A program made the position numbers and the translations under genes. Positions 32,811-45,467 of a stretch of 64,000 bases of DNA are shown here, in pieces. Source of the DNA: Siphonodentalium dalli (taxonomy: Eukaryota > Mollusca > Scaphopoda > Gadilida > Siphonodentaliidae); NCBI GenBank assembly GCA_032622095.1, contig CP136063.1:208677934-208741933 (forward strand), read 5' to 3'. Position 1 is the first letter of the stretch; each line of letters opens with the position of its first letter. The notes beneath the pieces are model-generated. The model saw only the letters and a list, made by a program, of their open reading frames with translations. It was not told the DNA's origin and searched no databases.

Positions 32811-34540
32811 TGCAATTTTCAGGCAAATAACATATTTCTTAGTTATTACCTGTCCCTTAATAATGTATTTCTCTGTAGGTGAAGGTTCTAACTCCAAATT
32901 ACACGCTGTAAGTGACTTTGTGACCGATTTTGCTTTGCATCGCATAAAATAGTACGGAATTTATCCCGGATTATTATTTGCAATGTTTATTACGATATTG
33001 GTTCACAAAAGTAAAAAAACAAAATGCATGCAATCTCGAGCTGTGACCACCCCCTAATGTGAAGTAGATTTTTGAGGAACAGGTATTGACAAAGAATATA
33101 TTTCCCGTCATGTTTGTTTAATGTTATAAAGTTCCCCGTCAGAACTGGTCAGAACATCAAAAAGTTCCCAGGTTTTGTACTGGTTGAATATGATATCTAC
33201 GGGCGTTAGCCATAGTATAGATTCATCTTTTTAGTCCCAGGTATCTACAAAGAGCAATTTCTCCCGGATATTTTTTTTAGTCCCAGGTATACACAAAGGG
33301 CAACGCTCGACAAGTCTCGGAGACAAGTATATATAACATGCTACTGTCCTCTACATCTACCAAATATCAATATCCATATCATTTCAATACTTATGAAAAA
33401 TGGGGACATGAGAGGGGTACACATTGGGAAGCTATGACTGGTGGTGCAATCGGAATTTCGTACGTGGGAAGTTGGTAATTAATCCCCTCCAAATTCAGGA
33501 CACCTTCGCCACACCCCTGCCGACGAACTAAGTTGTAGTATGGGTCCGCTATTATGTAGATCGATTAACTATGTGGTATGTATCCTATATATGTTACATA
33601 TAGTAAAATACATGCAAAATTGTATATATTTCGGCCGGAAATATGAAAAACAATCCTGAAATTTCCCCGCCGAATGACAATACAAATTGCCCGACTTTTT
33701 ACGTAATTTTCCCGAAAATGCCAAAATTTCAAACTTGCAAAATGTCTTGGGAGGGCTACAGTCATCCCAGCCCATAGCACGTACGGATAATTTATAATTA
33801 TGCAGATGTCAATCATACTACATGTATATGCTGATATTATATAAATATATATGTTAGTAATAACCCAATTCAATTCCATGTTGTCCTATAATTATGCAAT
33901 AATGTGCTTACCCATCACAGGCAATTGTGACAATTCTATTTTGTTCCAAGCATATCTTCAATTCCACAATGTCCTATGTCGTTAAAATAGTATTCAAATA
34001 ATTCCAGTTCAAAGTAGAAATAAGGCTATAATGCTTAAAATGAGATGTGACAACCTGGAAGTTAAATACATTGCATTTCAAGTATACAACGGACAGAAAA
34101 GAATGTCTGATATCTTCGCGAGAAGTGAAAATACGAAATTCTGCTTTCAATGATACCAATATCTCATGTATTTTCACAAATAAGGTCACTTAGGACAACA
34201 TGGAAATCAGGTCGCGATTATATATATATATTATGTTTAACGTCTGTATATATGTATTTCATGAGTAACTTGATCTCCATGTAGGCCTATATGAACATAT
34301 TGTGGTGACGAGCACGTGACAGAAGCACGTAAATGACTATTTTGTGAATCTATTTGCATATATTATCCCTGCTCCCAAAATTACTAGCATAAGTTATACT
34401 CATTTAATCCAAACAGTGTCCGTTGTCCGATCAGGCCCAATGCGAATTAAAGATGATTAAATGAACGTCGCTCATTTGAACCTGTATACAACCCTGGTCA
34501 AATGTTCACCTAATAATAATCCGTTTTGCTTTTTTTCCCG
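32811..34540. other. Non-coding stretch
   Basis: One short direct duplication at 33230-33310 (AGTCCCAGGTAT...ACAAAG twice, about 50 bases apart). No exon recognised. Confidence 0.4.
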
Positions 34541-34554
34541 GTATCGAAATAGGT

Positions 34555-34662
34555 CGATACATACATGAACTACCTTTCTATGGGAATTACAATATCACGG
34601 AAAGACGCATTGTTTTTATGTGTAAGCAATATTTGCTAAGTGGGTGTCTGACCAGGTAACAC
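34555..34662 (+). repeat. Repeat monomer, phase 1 (partner at 38577-38694)
   Basis: The order here is ATACATGAACTACCTTTCTAT, then ATATCACGGAAA, then TTTTTATGTGTAAGC, then CTGACCAGGTAACACGTTGT. At 38577 the same two halves occur in the opposite order on the same strand. That circular permutation is what is left when a tandem array is sampled at different phases. Confidence 0.7.
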
Positions 34663-34904
34663 GTTGTCCGAGACGTAGTGAACACCAAACCTGGCACACC
34701 AGAATGACAAAAACAAGTCAAAGTGAGATGCCGGCAGGTAGACCAGAGGCCTTTTGGAAAAGTCAAATGAGGATAAGAGCAAAAAACGGCTTAAAACATA
34801 TTTGTCAAAAGAATCGTTCACGCAATACTGCTGGACACAAAACACACAGGCTATGTTGCAATGTCTCCTCTACACACACTATGCTTGGCAATATTTTAAG
34901 TTCC

Positions 34905-35195
34905 CGTCCCGGTGACTCAGTAAGTAAGGCACATGGTACTAAATGGAGGGGACCTCGATGACCCAGTCAGCAAGGCGCACGAACTCCCACGCGGAAACCC
35001 CGATGTCCCAGTCATCAACGTGTATGACCCTCTTACGGGTTGGATCCCGGTGCCTCAACCGGTAAGGTGCATGGTATTCTCATGGAAGGACCCGGGTGAT
35101 ATAATTAGTAAGTCGTATACAATATTATGGAGGGGACCCCGGTATCCAATATTACTACGGAGGCGGCCCCGGTGCTTCAACCAGCAAGGCACATG
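34905..35195 (+). repeat. Tandem units resembling a tRNA 5' half
   Basis: The phrase CCCGGTGNCTCAGTNNGTAAGGCNCATGG recurs with changes at about 34909, 34958, 35047 and 35167. The CTCAGTNGGTAAGGC part resembles the D-arm/A-box of a tRNA gene. No anticodon arm or T-arm could be paired with any unit, so these are not tRNA genes. They may be SINE-head fragments. Confidence 0.45.
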
Positions 35196-37470
35196 GCCAT
35201 AAACCTTAAATTCTTATCTGGTACCCAACATAAATCAGTTTGTGGTGTATCTATGACACAAAGTTTTGTCAGCCACCAAGTAATGTAATTATATATATAT
35301 TTATAATATCAAATAACATATATGTAGTGGGGTTGTATATAGTCTAAAGCAACCCCGAAACTCAACACTAGGATGTGATACTAACATAAGATAATAAATT
35401 GTTTGTATATTATATTAATAAATGTGTTAAAGTCTATACATATTATAATAATGCCATATAGGCAGTGTGCTTGTTAAAAATAATAACAGGTAGTAAAGTT
35501 CCTCAAAGTAGTAACAGGTAGTAAAGTTCCTCAAAGTAGTAACAGGTAGACTAGCTTATAGAATTTATAGTTAATAAGGTATGGAAAAGTCTAGTTTATA
35601 ACTATGCCCTTGTTGTTATCGGGTGGTATCTGAATTCAACGAGATCGCATCGCGCGTATAAATTCCTACATTTTAAATATTTCCGCGCTATCATATATGC
35701 GAATTTACATATTAAATATCGGTATACACAAATTATGGCATCCAGGTGAGACATAAAAATCTTTTGCGGAAAACAGACGAACACGGACGGACGGGCGGAC
35801 TGAACAAACGGCAGACACGGAATGTCGGCCACAAAACGTTATCCGACATTATATTAAATATGTATTAGCGACTTTTATGTGTCAAGGAGTTGATTGTATG
35901 CGCGGCTGGAGCTGGACCGTTGGAGTCCGCAATATTTATAACAACCAACGCTATCCAAATACATGCACACGCACGTGTTTATATGCTTGACACTCTGGGG
36001 TCCGGAGCCCCCGTCTTTGTATAAATATGTAAACCATAATATTTATATACTTATTAAAAGATACCAACACTGAAAATTTTAAATTATCGAATTATCCACA
36101 CTATCGTGACAGGTTATTTCGTTTACTTGATCAAGTGAGGTCCCGTTGTTGGATCATCGGCAACCATAAGTCCGTATTAAAATAAATAATAAATAAACAA
36201 ATCCTCATGCAACACAGCAGCCCCGGGTCAAAGGCCAAACATGCAGCAAGCATCCACACATCACACGACAACATGTCCATCTTAGTTCTTACACTTGTCA
36301 TGATAATTGATAAATAGGGCTGTTGTTAGTAAGTAATTCAATTACAAACCTATACATATGACATGGTGAACGCTGTTTACTTAGAGTATATAAGTTACGT
36401 ATATATATGGTACATCGGTTGGAATTGTGTTCAAAGTTCAAAGTTCTAATGCATACAATTTGTTATCGTGATAGCAGACAAAAGCGTGGGCCATCCCACA
36501 TACATGTATACAATCAACATCCATACGTTAATGGTTTGTTGGTTAACGGGTCCTGTTTCTAAAGTGGTGTTGACATGTGGAACTATGTAAACATGTCATA
36601 TTTACTGTATTTGAGTGTTTATTTTTTTAGTGTTTATTTTTTGACTTATCGTACTACTACTAGCTTGATAACACAGAAGGAATCAATTGTTTGGAAAATG
36701 TTTACTAAGTCCGTTCCGAAATCATATTTTTGTACCGAAAGTTGGTCCTATAAAAAAATGTTTGGCCACAGCAGCTCATCAGGTACACCTCTGGTCTATA
36801 ACAGATATAAAGCAATCTGTTATTTCATATATGGTTTCGGGAGTTAAGTGCACGACCTTATGGACAGACCAGTTCTCCCGTACAGACCAAGTCCTTGGCC
36901 TGTACGCTGAAAGCCAGAAAATTGCCTGCTGATTCCTTCAATATCGAACTAGTATGAACTGCCAAAGGTATTTTATCACGCGCGATGGTAACAGTGCACT
37001 GTAAAATCGCGACGGTATTATTGTCCGAACACATAATATATTTATAAACTGTGTTGATAGTTTATGGGTGGTCTAACCACAAATTTGCGCAAAGTAAAAC
37101 CGTGTTTTGTACGGTAAAAACCCCACCAAAACAAAACGTAGTATAAATTAACATTAGTTTACCTGTAATCAGAAAATAAACACATGTATTAACCTCCATG
37201 TAGTTTTCCCGTTCGTCAGTACATGTGAATGATTTAAGAACACATATCCTCTATCCGCGAAGGAGCCTAAAGTGCACAGCCTACCCGGGCCTAATTCCTG
37301 CCAGTATGAAGCGCAGACGTTATGAGAAACGTCATGATTCACGAGCTCCGGTGTGACGTATACCCGCCCGTGACGTCACACGTCAGGTGCGTGTAAGACA
37401 ACTTAAAGGGATACATATTGAACGTGTGTCGCCCATAACAAAATAAATTCGTATTATATAATCAACTGTA
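35196..37470. other. Non-coding stretch
   Basis: Apart from the tandem at 35484, no exon or repeat was recognised. Confidence 0.4.
35484..35549 (+). repeat. 28 bp perfect tandem, 2.4 copies
   Basis: TAACAGGTAGTAAAGTTCCT plus CAAAGTAG repeats twice without change, then 10 more bases. Confidence 0.9.
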
Positions 37471-38185
37471 CAGTTGGGATGTGGATATTATATAAGTATT
37501 CCAAGAATAATTTGGGTGAATTATGATTTCGAGTTGCGGCCATTCCCTTAGGTTAGTTTAAGCTCTGTTAAAGAGCGTTATTACTTGAGCATGTGCATGA
37601 TTGAAACAACCCATTAAGGAGTGTCTATACATTTGTAAAAATATATCGTAATTGGGTACCAAAATGGCTATGTACATCGCGAAATTAATTATTACACCAA
37701 CGAGGCGCGTTCACGTGATGGTATGGAAATCATAAGCGGGAAGTTCCATTTATAAATAATATCTTGAAAACATATTTGGTGTAAATGTTATGCATCACGA
37801 CTGTACTGTCGTGATTAAGGTTTCGATCACTTGTACTGTTGGGATGTGTATATTATATAATAATTCCAAGATTAATTTTAGTGAAATGATTCCGACTTTT
37901 GGCCATTCCCTTAGGTTAGTGTAGCTCATTTAAAGAGCGTTGTTCCTTGAGATGTGCGTGATTGGCACCACACAATTAAGGAGTGTTCTTAAATTTGTAT
38001 GATTATAGTAAATGGGTACCAGGTTTTCTGTGTCCACTGCGAAATTAATGATTATAACAACAGGGCGCGTTCACGTGGTGGTATGGGAATCATAAGGGGG
38101 AGTTGTGTTTATAGATAATATCGTGAAGGCACCATGTGTAAATATTATGCATAGCGACTTTACTGTCGTGGTTAAGGTTGTGAAA
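37471..38185 (+). repeat. Tandem duplication, 365 bp period, two copies
   Basis: GTTGGGATGTG at 37473 recurs at 37838, and both copies carry the same landmarks in order: GGCCATTCCCTTAGGTTAGT, AAGAGCGTT, AAGGAGTGT, GGGTACCA, CGCGAAATTAAT, GGCGCGTTCACGTG, TTATGCAT, ACTGTCGTG. The copies have diverged by substitutions and small indels. There is no open frame across them. Confidence 0.85.
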
Positions 38186-38576
38186 AGGGGGTGGTACTCC
38201 ATTGTATGCATGAGTCCTGTACCAAGTGATTTAATTGGATGAATCTTACCGGTTACCAATCATTCTCACTACTATTATTGACTATTACAGAGCGTTATAC
38301 AAGTGATTTATTAATAATAATATTGTCATGCAAGTGTATACAGAGACCATGTATTACACACCCATCAGCAAAGCACAAACGCATTTTCGCGAAGTGTGAC
38401 ACAATATTGTTAAAAGCAAATAATAATATAATATGAACTAAATATAGTCTGTAGAATAAATCAGGTTGTAATAAAACAAAACACAAAAGATGCTTACGTA
38501 ACTAAAGTCGTTAAATTGTCTAACGCCAGGATGTTTGCCACTCGCCGGATCAACGCCCCCTGCGACCGTGGTATAT

Positions 38577-38694
38577 GTTTTTATGTGTAAGCAATTTTTG
38601 CTAAGTGGGTGTCTGACCAGGTAACACGTTGTCGATAAATACATGAACTACCTTTCTATGAGCATTATAATATCACGGAAAACGCATTGTTCAA
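38577..38694 (+). repeat. Repeat monomer, phase 2 (partner at 34555-34662)
   Basis: Same two sequence blocks as at 34555 but in the opposite order. Confidence 0.7.
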
Positions 38695-39472
38695 AGTCAT
38701 ACTAAATACAACCTTGAACAAAAACAAACAACAGTCATGTGCACGGCAGAAAAGAGCGTTCCGTGTCAGGTCTATTCCTCATATGGTAGAAAGTAAGAGC
38801 GTTTGTTTCACGTATGTGCATGCTGGGAAATGCCTGCGACTAGAGCAAGTATTTAACAGAGCCGGTCGATAACAACACAACAACTTAAATATTATTGTTA
38901 CGGTGACATTACCAATCCATGACATTGGAAATTGTCTTTACCACTACGAAGGCCTTGTTCTTTAAGTGTATTTGTATGGACTAATTTGATAGCCAGAAAC
39001 GTTCAAACGTTCAAATAGTTTCATCGCATTCGCCAAAAAAATGACACATAAGACGAAATACATACAATGAACACAAAATACATCACGCACCCGTCACCAT
39101 GTGCAACGATCACACCACGCATCATGGCTTTCCAACATGATATGGGCCCCCACTGACCACCATGGTTCGCGCTGGACCGCAATTTTCTTTTGCCAGATAT
39201 TTTGCCAAATGAAAATATTTTTTGCCATATTCTTTTATTAGAAATTGCCAAATGATATCAGTTTCTCCAAAGTTGAGTCTTATATTTCGACAAGCGCTGT
39301 TTGATATCGATAGATAGGAAAGCATTTAATTATTAATAATTCTCGCCTCTCTACTGTGGTTTATCATAGAACAACAAACCAATTACCGAACAATACGATT
39401 GTTGAAGGGTTGCTTCACCAGAAGGGTAATACAACAGAGGATTATCTACATGTATATATAATTACAACTAGT

Positions 39473-40870
39473 CCGGGAGCTAATAGGGGTACCCTTGCAC
39501 CCCCCCCCCCCTGGGACTTAACTTCACCCCACTCATTTTGTTCCTTATTATGTCCTTCAACTTTTAAGCAATGTTAACAAGAAAAAAAAGTGGCCGTGTA
39601 GACTCCAGACAAGATGGCGTCCATCATGGCCGCCGTTTTTCAGACCAGACCCTTAGTCAGTTTTATGCAAATTATAGCGGGAAAATCTGTTAAAATGTAC
39701 ACAAATGTATATATTTTCGTGAAGCTAAGACATAATGACACTTTTTTGGGCCAAAACTGAAACTCACCATCCAAGATGGCCGCCAAAATGGCCGCCGGAA
39801 GTTGAAAATATTACATTTTTTCACATATATCTTCTAGATCAATTCATGCTGCTTGGAACTGGTTGAGTAGTATGACTTTATTTTGTGTTTTGTATATTAA
39901 CTGATCATTGGAGCAATTAAATATGCTATTAATGGGGTCCTAGCCCCTTCCGATCCCTCAAAAATTCGATTTTACAGAACGCGGTACAAAATTTTGCAAA
40001 AAATCACAATTGGGATTCTAGTCATATTTCAACAAGAAATGAAAAGAACATTGTAATGTAAGTGAGGCATATCATTAGCTATGAATATTCCAACTCTCTG
40101 GAATCAAAAATCTTACCTTGGCTCAAAATGGCTGCGAAAATGGCCGCCAAAATATGGAAAATGGTAAATATTGCCCCAGGGTGTCCTGCAATCGCTTACA
40201 AGTTGTGGTTGATGTATACAATTGGCTAATCTGTATTATATACACTGCATACTAACATGACTGATGCACCATGGATCATTTTTACTATTGTCACCACTGA
40301 CATCACCAGAAATATTGGATTTTTCTCTCACAAACTTGACATAAATATCGGCAAAAATTCACTTTTCAGGGTTCGACCATTTGTTCAAGTAAAATACAAC
40401 TATCTTTGGTATCAAAGGTGTTTATTATTTTGGTCTATCTTAAATGTGTCACACTACGGTGTTTATAGACTAAATTGCTCAAGATGGCTTCCAAAATGGC
40501 AACCAATTTTGTAAAAAGTTAAAAGTTAACATATCCCGAACATTATTATCTGCCTTATCCGAAAAAAGGCAGCCAATTGTGACTCACTTGATTATTGTAC
40601 GTGTTAGTTAATTAACTGACAACTACGTTCTATTGTGTTTGTCTCAGTTCCGTATGGGGCATGACAAATTCATTTTAAAGTTGCAGTATGGAATTTTGCG
40701 AAGAACCTCTTTTGTGATTCTGGCCATATTATTGAAAGGAAATGGGCAACACTTTGAGACGGAACTGAGATGAACCATGATATGTGGGCATTCTGGCCCA
40801 TTGTGATAAAAATTTATCAACTGGATACAGGGTGGAAGCCAAGATGGCAACCAGGGAGTTACTCTATGAT
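39473..40870 (+). repeat. Left arm of the giant palindrome
   Basis: It begins TAGTCCGGGAGCTAATAGGGG. Landmarks are AAGATGGCCGCCAAAATGGC, CATATATCTTCTAGATCAAT, GAACATTGTAATGTAAGTGAGGC and CCGTATGGGGCATGACAAAT. Each appears as reverse complement in the right arm in mirrored order. Arms differ by scattered substitutions and short indels. Nothing coding was recognised. Confidence 0.9.
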
Positions 40871-41466
40871 CATAGATGAGGATAATAGGTATACAGGGAG
40901 TTATTGTATGGTCATGAATGATGTGTGGGTACATATGGAGTGCCTTGTTGGTAACGGTGGGACGTATATTTATATATGTTGTGGATGTGTTATCATTTGT
41001 GGTGTATGGGGAGTAGATGTATGATCATGGATGGCGTGTATGAGTATGGCAAGAATGGAACTTATGAGTGGTCGTATGTGCGGGTATTGGAATATCTGGA
41101 AGGGCTCACCATTGGTGATGTGCATATGTATACTTGGATTGACTCTATGGTCATGGGTATGGCGAATAGGTATAAATGTAGTGGTTGTATGGTCCATGGT
41201 GAGGTGAATATTTATACAATGAGTGACTGTATGATCGTGAATGTAGTGAATATGTATACATAGAGTGACTATATGGTCATGTGTCGGGTGTATGTGTATA
41301 CCTGGTGTTCATGCATGGTGACTCGTGGCTGTATCTTCACGTGTGGTATGTACGGATATAACCAAGTATGGCTGTATGATCAGGTGTACGTGTATAAAGT
41401 GGGTGATTATGTTGTCATTTGTGTGGTGTTTATGTATACATGGAGTGGGTTGTACATGTGTATCTT
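40871..41466 (+). repeat. Minisatellite inside the palindrome, forward half (about 40 bp unit)
   Basis: Units of the type GGAGTGACTNTATGGTCATG, then TGTATGTATACAT, repeat about 15 times with heavy divergence. This is the complement of the units to the right of the centre. Confidence 0.85.
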
Positions 41467-41559
41467 GGGTGGCTATCGCTTTCCACAATAACTCAAGGAT
41501 ATGTTAATCAATAGAGAGGTCATGTCCGAGGGTCATATCGTGGAAAGCGATAGCCACCC
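41467..41559. repeat. Perfect 20 bp inverted repeat at the palindrome centre
   Basis: GGGTGGCTATCGCTTTCCAC (41467-41486) and its exact complement (41540-41559) enclose a 53-base unique loop. The minisatellite changes strand exactly here, so this is the axis of the element. Confidence 0.95.
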
Positions 41560-43204
41560 ATTATCACACAGTCATTACATATATACATAAACGCCACAGA
41601 CATAACAATATAGTGACCCACTGTATACATGTACACCTGACCCATGACCACGGATGACCATACAGCCACGCATCACAATGCAGGAACACCGGGTATACTC
41701 CTAAACATAACCCATAACCATATAGTCACTCCTTGTATATCCATTCATCTCACCATTGGCCACAAGGTCGTCCCATGTATACCTATTCTCCAAACGCATG
41801 GTCAAATAGACAAGCAATATATACATCAACACCACAACAAAGACCACAAAGTCACTCCGGTATACATATGCACCTCACCAATGGCCATATAGCCATCCGC
41901 TTCATACACATACCCTCACCCAAGTCACCTGGTATACTCCTCCACATGACCTATGACCATATAGTCACCCCGTGTGTACCTATTCAAAACATTCATACAT
42001 GAGCATGGTCAAACCTTGTATACATATTCACATCAACATTGGCCATGTCACTCCCTGTGTCCGTATTTGTCACACTACATCCGAATAGCCACTCAATATA
42101 TACGAATACACCACAGCCATGTCAGAATAGTCACTCCATGTATACATATGCACCTCATCCATCCATGGCCATATAGCCACTCGCTATATACACATATCCC
42201 TCGCCCACGACAATAAAGCAACACGTGTGTATACTGGTATAACCTACACATGACCATACCGCCACGAGTCACCAAACAGGTACACTCATACGCCTGACAC
42301 ATGGCCATTTAATCAGCCCCTGTATAGATGTCCATTACATTTATGATCGTACAGTCACTACTTGTATACCTACATGTACTCATCTCACTATTAACCATAC
42401 ATTCACTACATGTATACCTATTCGACACACATAGTCATATAACCACTCGATATACATATGCAGCCCACCCTAGACCATAGATTCACTCCAGTTATACATG
42501 TAAACCCCACTAATGGACATTCAGCCCTTCCAGATATACACAAATCCCGCACACACTACCACTCAAACAATCCATACCTGCATATACACCTTACACATGA
42601 CAAGTCAGCAATTCACTGTATAGTCATACACGCCATCCATGATAATACAGCTAAGCCCTATACACACACGAATGATAATACATCCACGAGATATATAAAT
42701 ATGCATCCCACCCGTTACCACAAGGGCACTCCCTCTATACCCACACGCTCGATAATGTCCACCCAGCTTACTCCAGGTATTCATATCCAGTCATGACCGT
42801 ACAGTCATTCCATGTATACATATACACATTACTCGTAACCATAAAATAACTCCCTATTTATCCACACACCCCATCCATGATCATACAGACAACACGCGTA
42901 CACCCCACCCATGACCTTACAGTCACTCCATATATACATAATCAACACATAGATGACCAAGTAGCGATATCCATACACCAGACCAATGACCATACAGGCA
43001 CACCGGGTGCACCCGTACTGGATATACACAGACATAAACCATACAGTCACTCCATGCATATCGATTCACCTGACCATGACCTCTCCCTGTATACCTAGAT
43101 GCATCTTACCATGGACAACCCACTCATAACCATTTAGTCACTCATTGTATACCTACTCACATCAGTCATGACATACAATAACTCCCTGTATACCTATTCA
43201 CCTC
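41560..43204 (-). repeat. Minisatellite inside the palindrome, inverted half (about 40 bp unit)
   Basis: Units of the type CATGACCATATAGTCACTCC, then ATGTATACATATTCACCTC, repeat about 40 times. This half is nearly three times as long as the forward half, so the array has expanded or contracted unequally after the palindrome formed. Confidence 0.85.
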
Positions 43205-44590
43205 ACATAAAGTTATGATCATAGAGTAACTCCCTGGCTACGATCTTTGCATCCACACTGTATCCTGTTGACATATTTTTGTTATCATAATGGACCAGAA
43301 TATAGCCAAAGATTATGGTCCATCCCAGTTCTGTCTCAAAGTTCTGCCCATTTCCTTTCAATAAATATGGCCAAAATTACAAAAGAGGTTCTCGGCAAAA
43401 TTACATACTTTAAACTGAATTTGTCATGCCCCATACGGAACTGGGACAATCAGAATAGAACATGTAGTTGTCAGTTAATTAACTAACACGTATTATAACC
43501 AAGTGAGTCACAATTTGTACCTTTTCGGATAATGCAGAGAATGTTCGGGATATATGTAAAACATAAACATTTGACAAATTTGGTTGCCATTTTGGAAGCC
43601 ATATTGAGCAATTTGGTCTATAAACATCGTAGTGTGGCACATTTAAGATAGACCAAAACAATAAACACCTTTTAATCCAAAGATAGTTATATTTTACCTG
43701 AAAAAATGGTCCAACCTGAAAAGTTAATTTTTGCCAATATTTATGTCAAGTTTTTGAGAGAAAAGTCCAATATTTTTGACGATGTCAGTGGTGACAATAG
43801 TAACAATTAACTATGGTGCATCAGACATGTTAGTATTCAATGTATAGAATGCAGAATAACCAATTGTATACATCAACCAAAACTTGTAAGCGATTGCTGG
43901 TGTAATATTTACCATTTTCCATATTTTGGCGGCCATTTTGAGCCAAAGTAAGAATTTTGGTTCCAGTGACTTGGATTTTATTGGTAATGATGTGCCTCAC
44001 TTACATTACAAAGTTCTGTTCATTTCTTGTTGAAGTATGACTAGAATCCCAATTGTGATTTTTTTGTGAAATTTTATACCACATTCTGTAAAATCGATTT
44101 TTTTAGGGATCGGAATGGGTTAGGACCCCAATAATTGCATGTTTAATTGCTCTAATGATCAGTTAATATACAAAATACAAAATAAAGTTGCATTACTCAA
44201 CCAGTTTCAAACAGCATGAATTGATCTAGAAGATATATGTGAAAAAATGTCATGTTTTCAACTTCCGGCGGCCATTTTGGCGGCCATCTTGGATGGTGAG
44301 TTTCAGTTTTGGCTCAAAAAAGTGTCATTATGTCTTAGCTTCACGAAAATATATACATTTGTGTACATTTTACCAGATTTTCCCGCTATAATTTGCATAA
44401 AACTGACTAAGGGTCTGGTCTGAAAAACGGCGGCCATGATGGATGCCATCTTATCTGGAGTCTACACGGCCACTTTTTTTTCTTGTTAACATTGCTTAAA
44501 AGTTGAAGGATATAATAAGGAACAAAATGAGTGGGGTGAAGTTAAGTCCCAGTGGGGTGCAAGGGTGCCCCTATTAGCTCCCGGACTAAA
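43205..44590 (-). repeat. Right arm of the giant palindrome
   Basis: It mirrors 39473-40870 and ends CCCCTATTAGCTCCCGGACTA. A C-run in the left arm (39500-39510) is shortened to CCAGTGGGG-type sequence here. Confidence 0.9.
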
Positions 44591-45270
44591 CTACATTCGC
44601 TTTCGCTTAAATACGGGTCAATGCCCTTAGATACGTTTGGTAGCGACAATCTCTATCAGCCGAGGGAAATGTCGTTTCCTGCATAACAACGCGCAGTGAT
44701 ACTTTAAGAAATTGGGTGTCACGCACCAACGGTCGCCCCACATCATGACTCAATTTCCTAAAATAAAATTAACGAATTAGACAGATCAGTGAAACTACGA
44801 AATGCGATAATTCTGTGGGGAAGTTTGGGAACACCGCTTCGGAATTGCTATCGAATCGGATTGTCTTTATGACAATAGATGTTCAGAATAGTTTTAAATA
44901 AGTGAAATTTACACCAGCAGGTGCAGTTTAATAATTTACGGGCGGGGTGTCTGCTTTTGTATAGTTGGAAAGTTGGAAACAGAGATCGAATTGTGTGTGT
45001 TCAGATCGAACTTCCCGTCGGTCGCCCAATTTATTCTCGATAATTTAGAAAGTGACTTGCCAAATATTTTGCCAAATGAAAATATTGTTTGCCAAATGTA
45101 AATTATTTTTGCGATTTGGCAAGTGGCAGCGCGAACAATGCTGACCATCCCTTCCAGGAAATGAACCGGAACGTATCAAGGGAGAACGCAAGGAGAAAGC
45201 ATAACAAATATTCACTTCAAGCTCATAGGGTTAACAATATTTTTCATATCTAATATTTGTTTTGCCTAAA

Positions 45271-45467
45271 AGGGGTACTTACACTAAATCCGACCATTTA
45301 TGGGACCATCTCCTTTTATACTCAACATAATATATGCAACAAATGAATGAATTTGAGCCATGGATTAGTGCAAAAATACACCTGTGTGCTCTATGAACGA
45401 TGCAAAAAAACATGGTTTTTATAATGAAAATGAATGTATGACTTGAGTTTTAGTATACAATACTCCT
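45271..45467. mobile_element. Short MITE, TTAA-type ends
   Basis: The left tip AGGGGTACTTACACTAAA and the right tip TTTTAGTATACAATACTCCT form imperfect inverted repeats. TTAA is intact on the right (45468-45471) and mutated to CTAA on the left (45267-45270). Confidence 0.65.

Larger units (their letters stand above)
39161..45140. mobile_element. hAT-like element, about 6 kb, containing a giant palindrome (copy 2)
   Basis: The left end is CATGGTTCGCGCTG (39161-39174) and the right end CAGCGCGAACAATG (45127-45140). They are inverted copies with a few changes near the tips, and both match the perfect 14 bp ends of the 7056-8704 element. Flanking octamers CTGACCAC (39153-39160) and CTGACCAT (45141-45148) agree at 7 of 8 positions, as expected for an aged hAT target duplication. 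TTTGCCAAATGAAAATAT motifs are repeated just inside both ends. Between 39473 and 44590 the element is a palindrome (arms about 1.4 kb, minisatellite centre), listed separately. No transposase was recognised. Confidence 0.75.

Noticed and set aside
35000-35195. tRNA genes
   Set aside because: Only a D-arm-like phrase is present. No anticodon stem, T-arm or acceptor pairing could be found.
40976-43098. Many open frames of 60-112 residues rich in H, T, I and Y
   Set aside because: They arise from the 40 bp minisatellite inside the palindrome. Both strands are equally open, which is typical of stop-poor repeats.
39473-44590. Palindrome as a pure assembly error
   Set aside because: Arms differ by many substitutions and indels, the two array halves differ in length, and the centre loop is unique. 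An artefactual inverted join would give identical arms.
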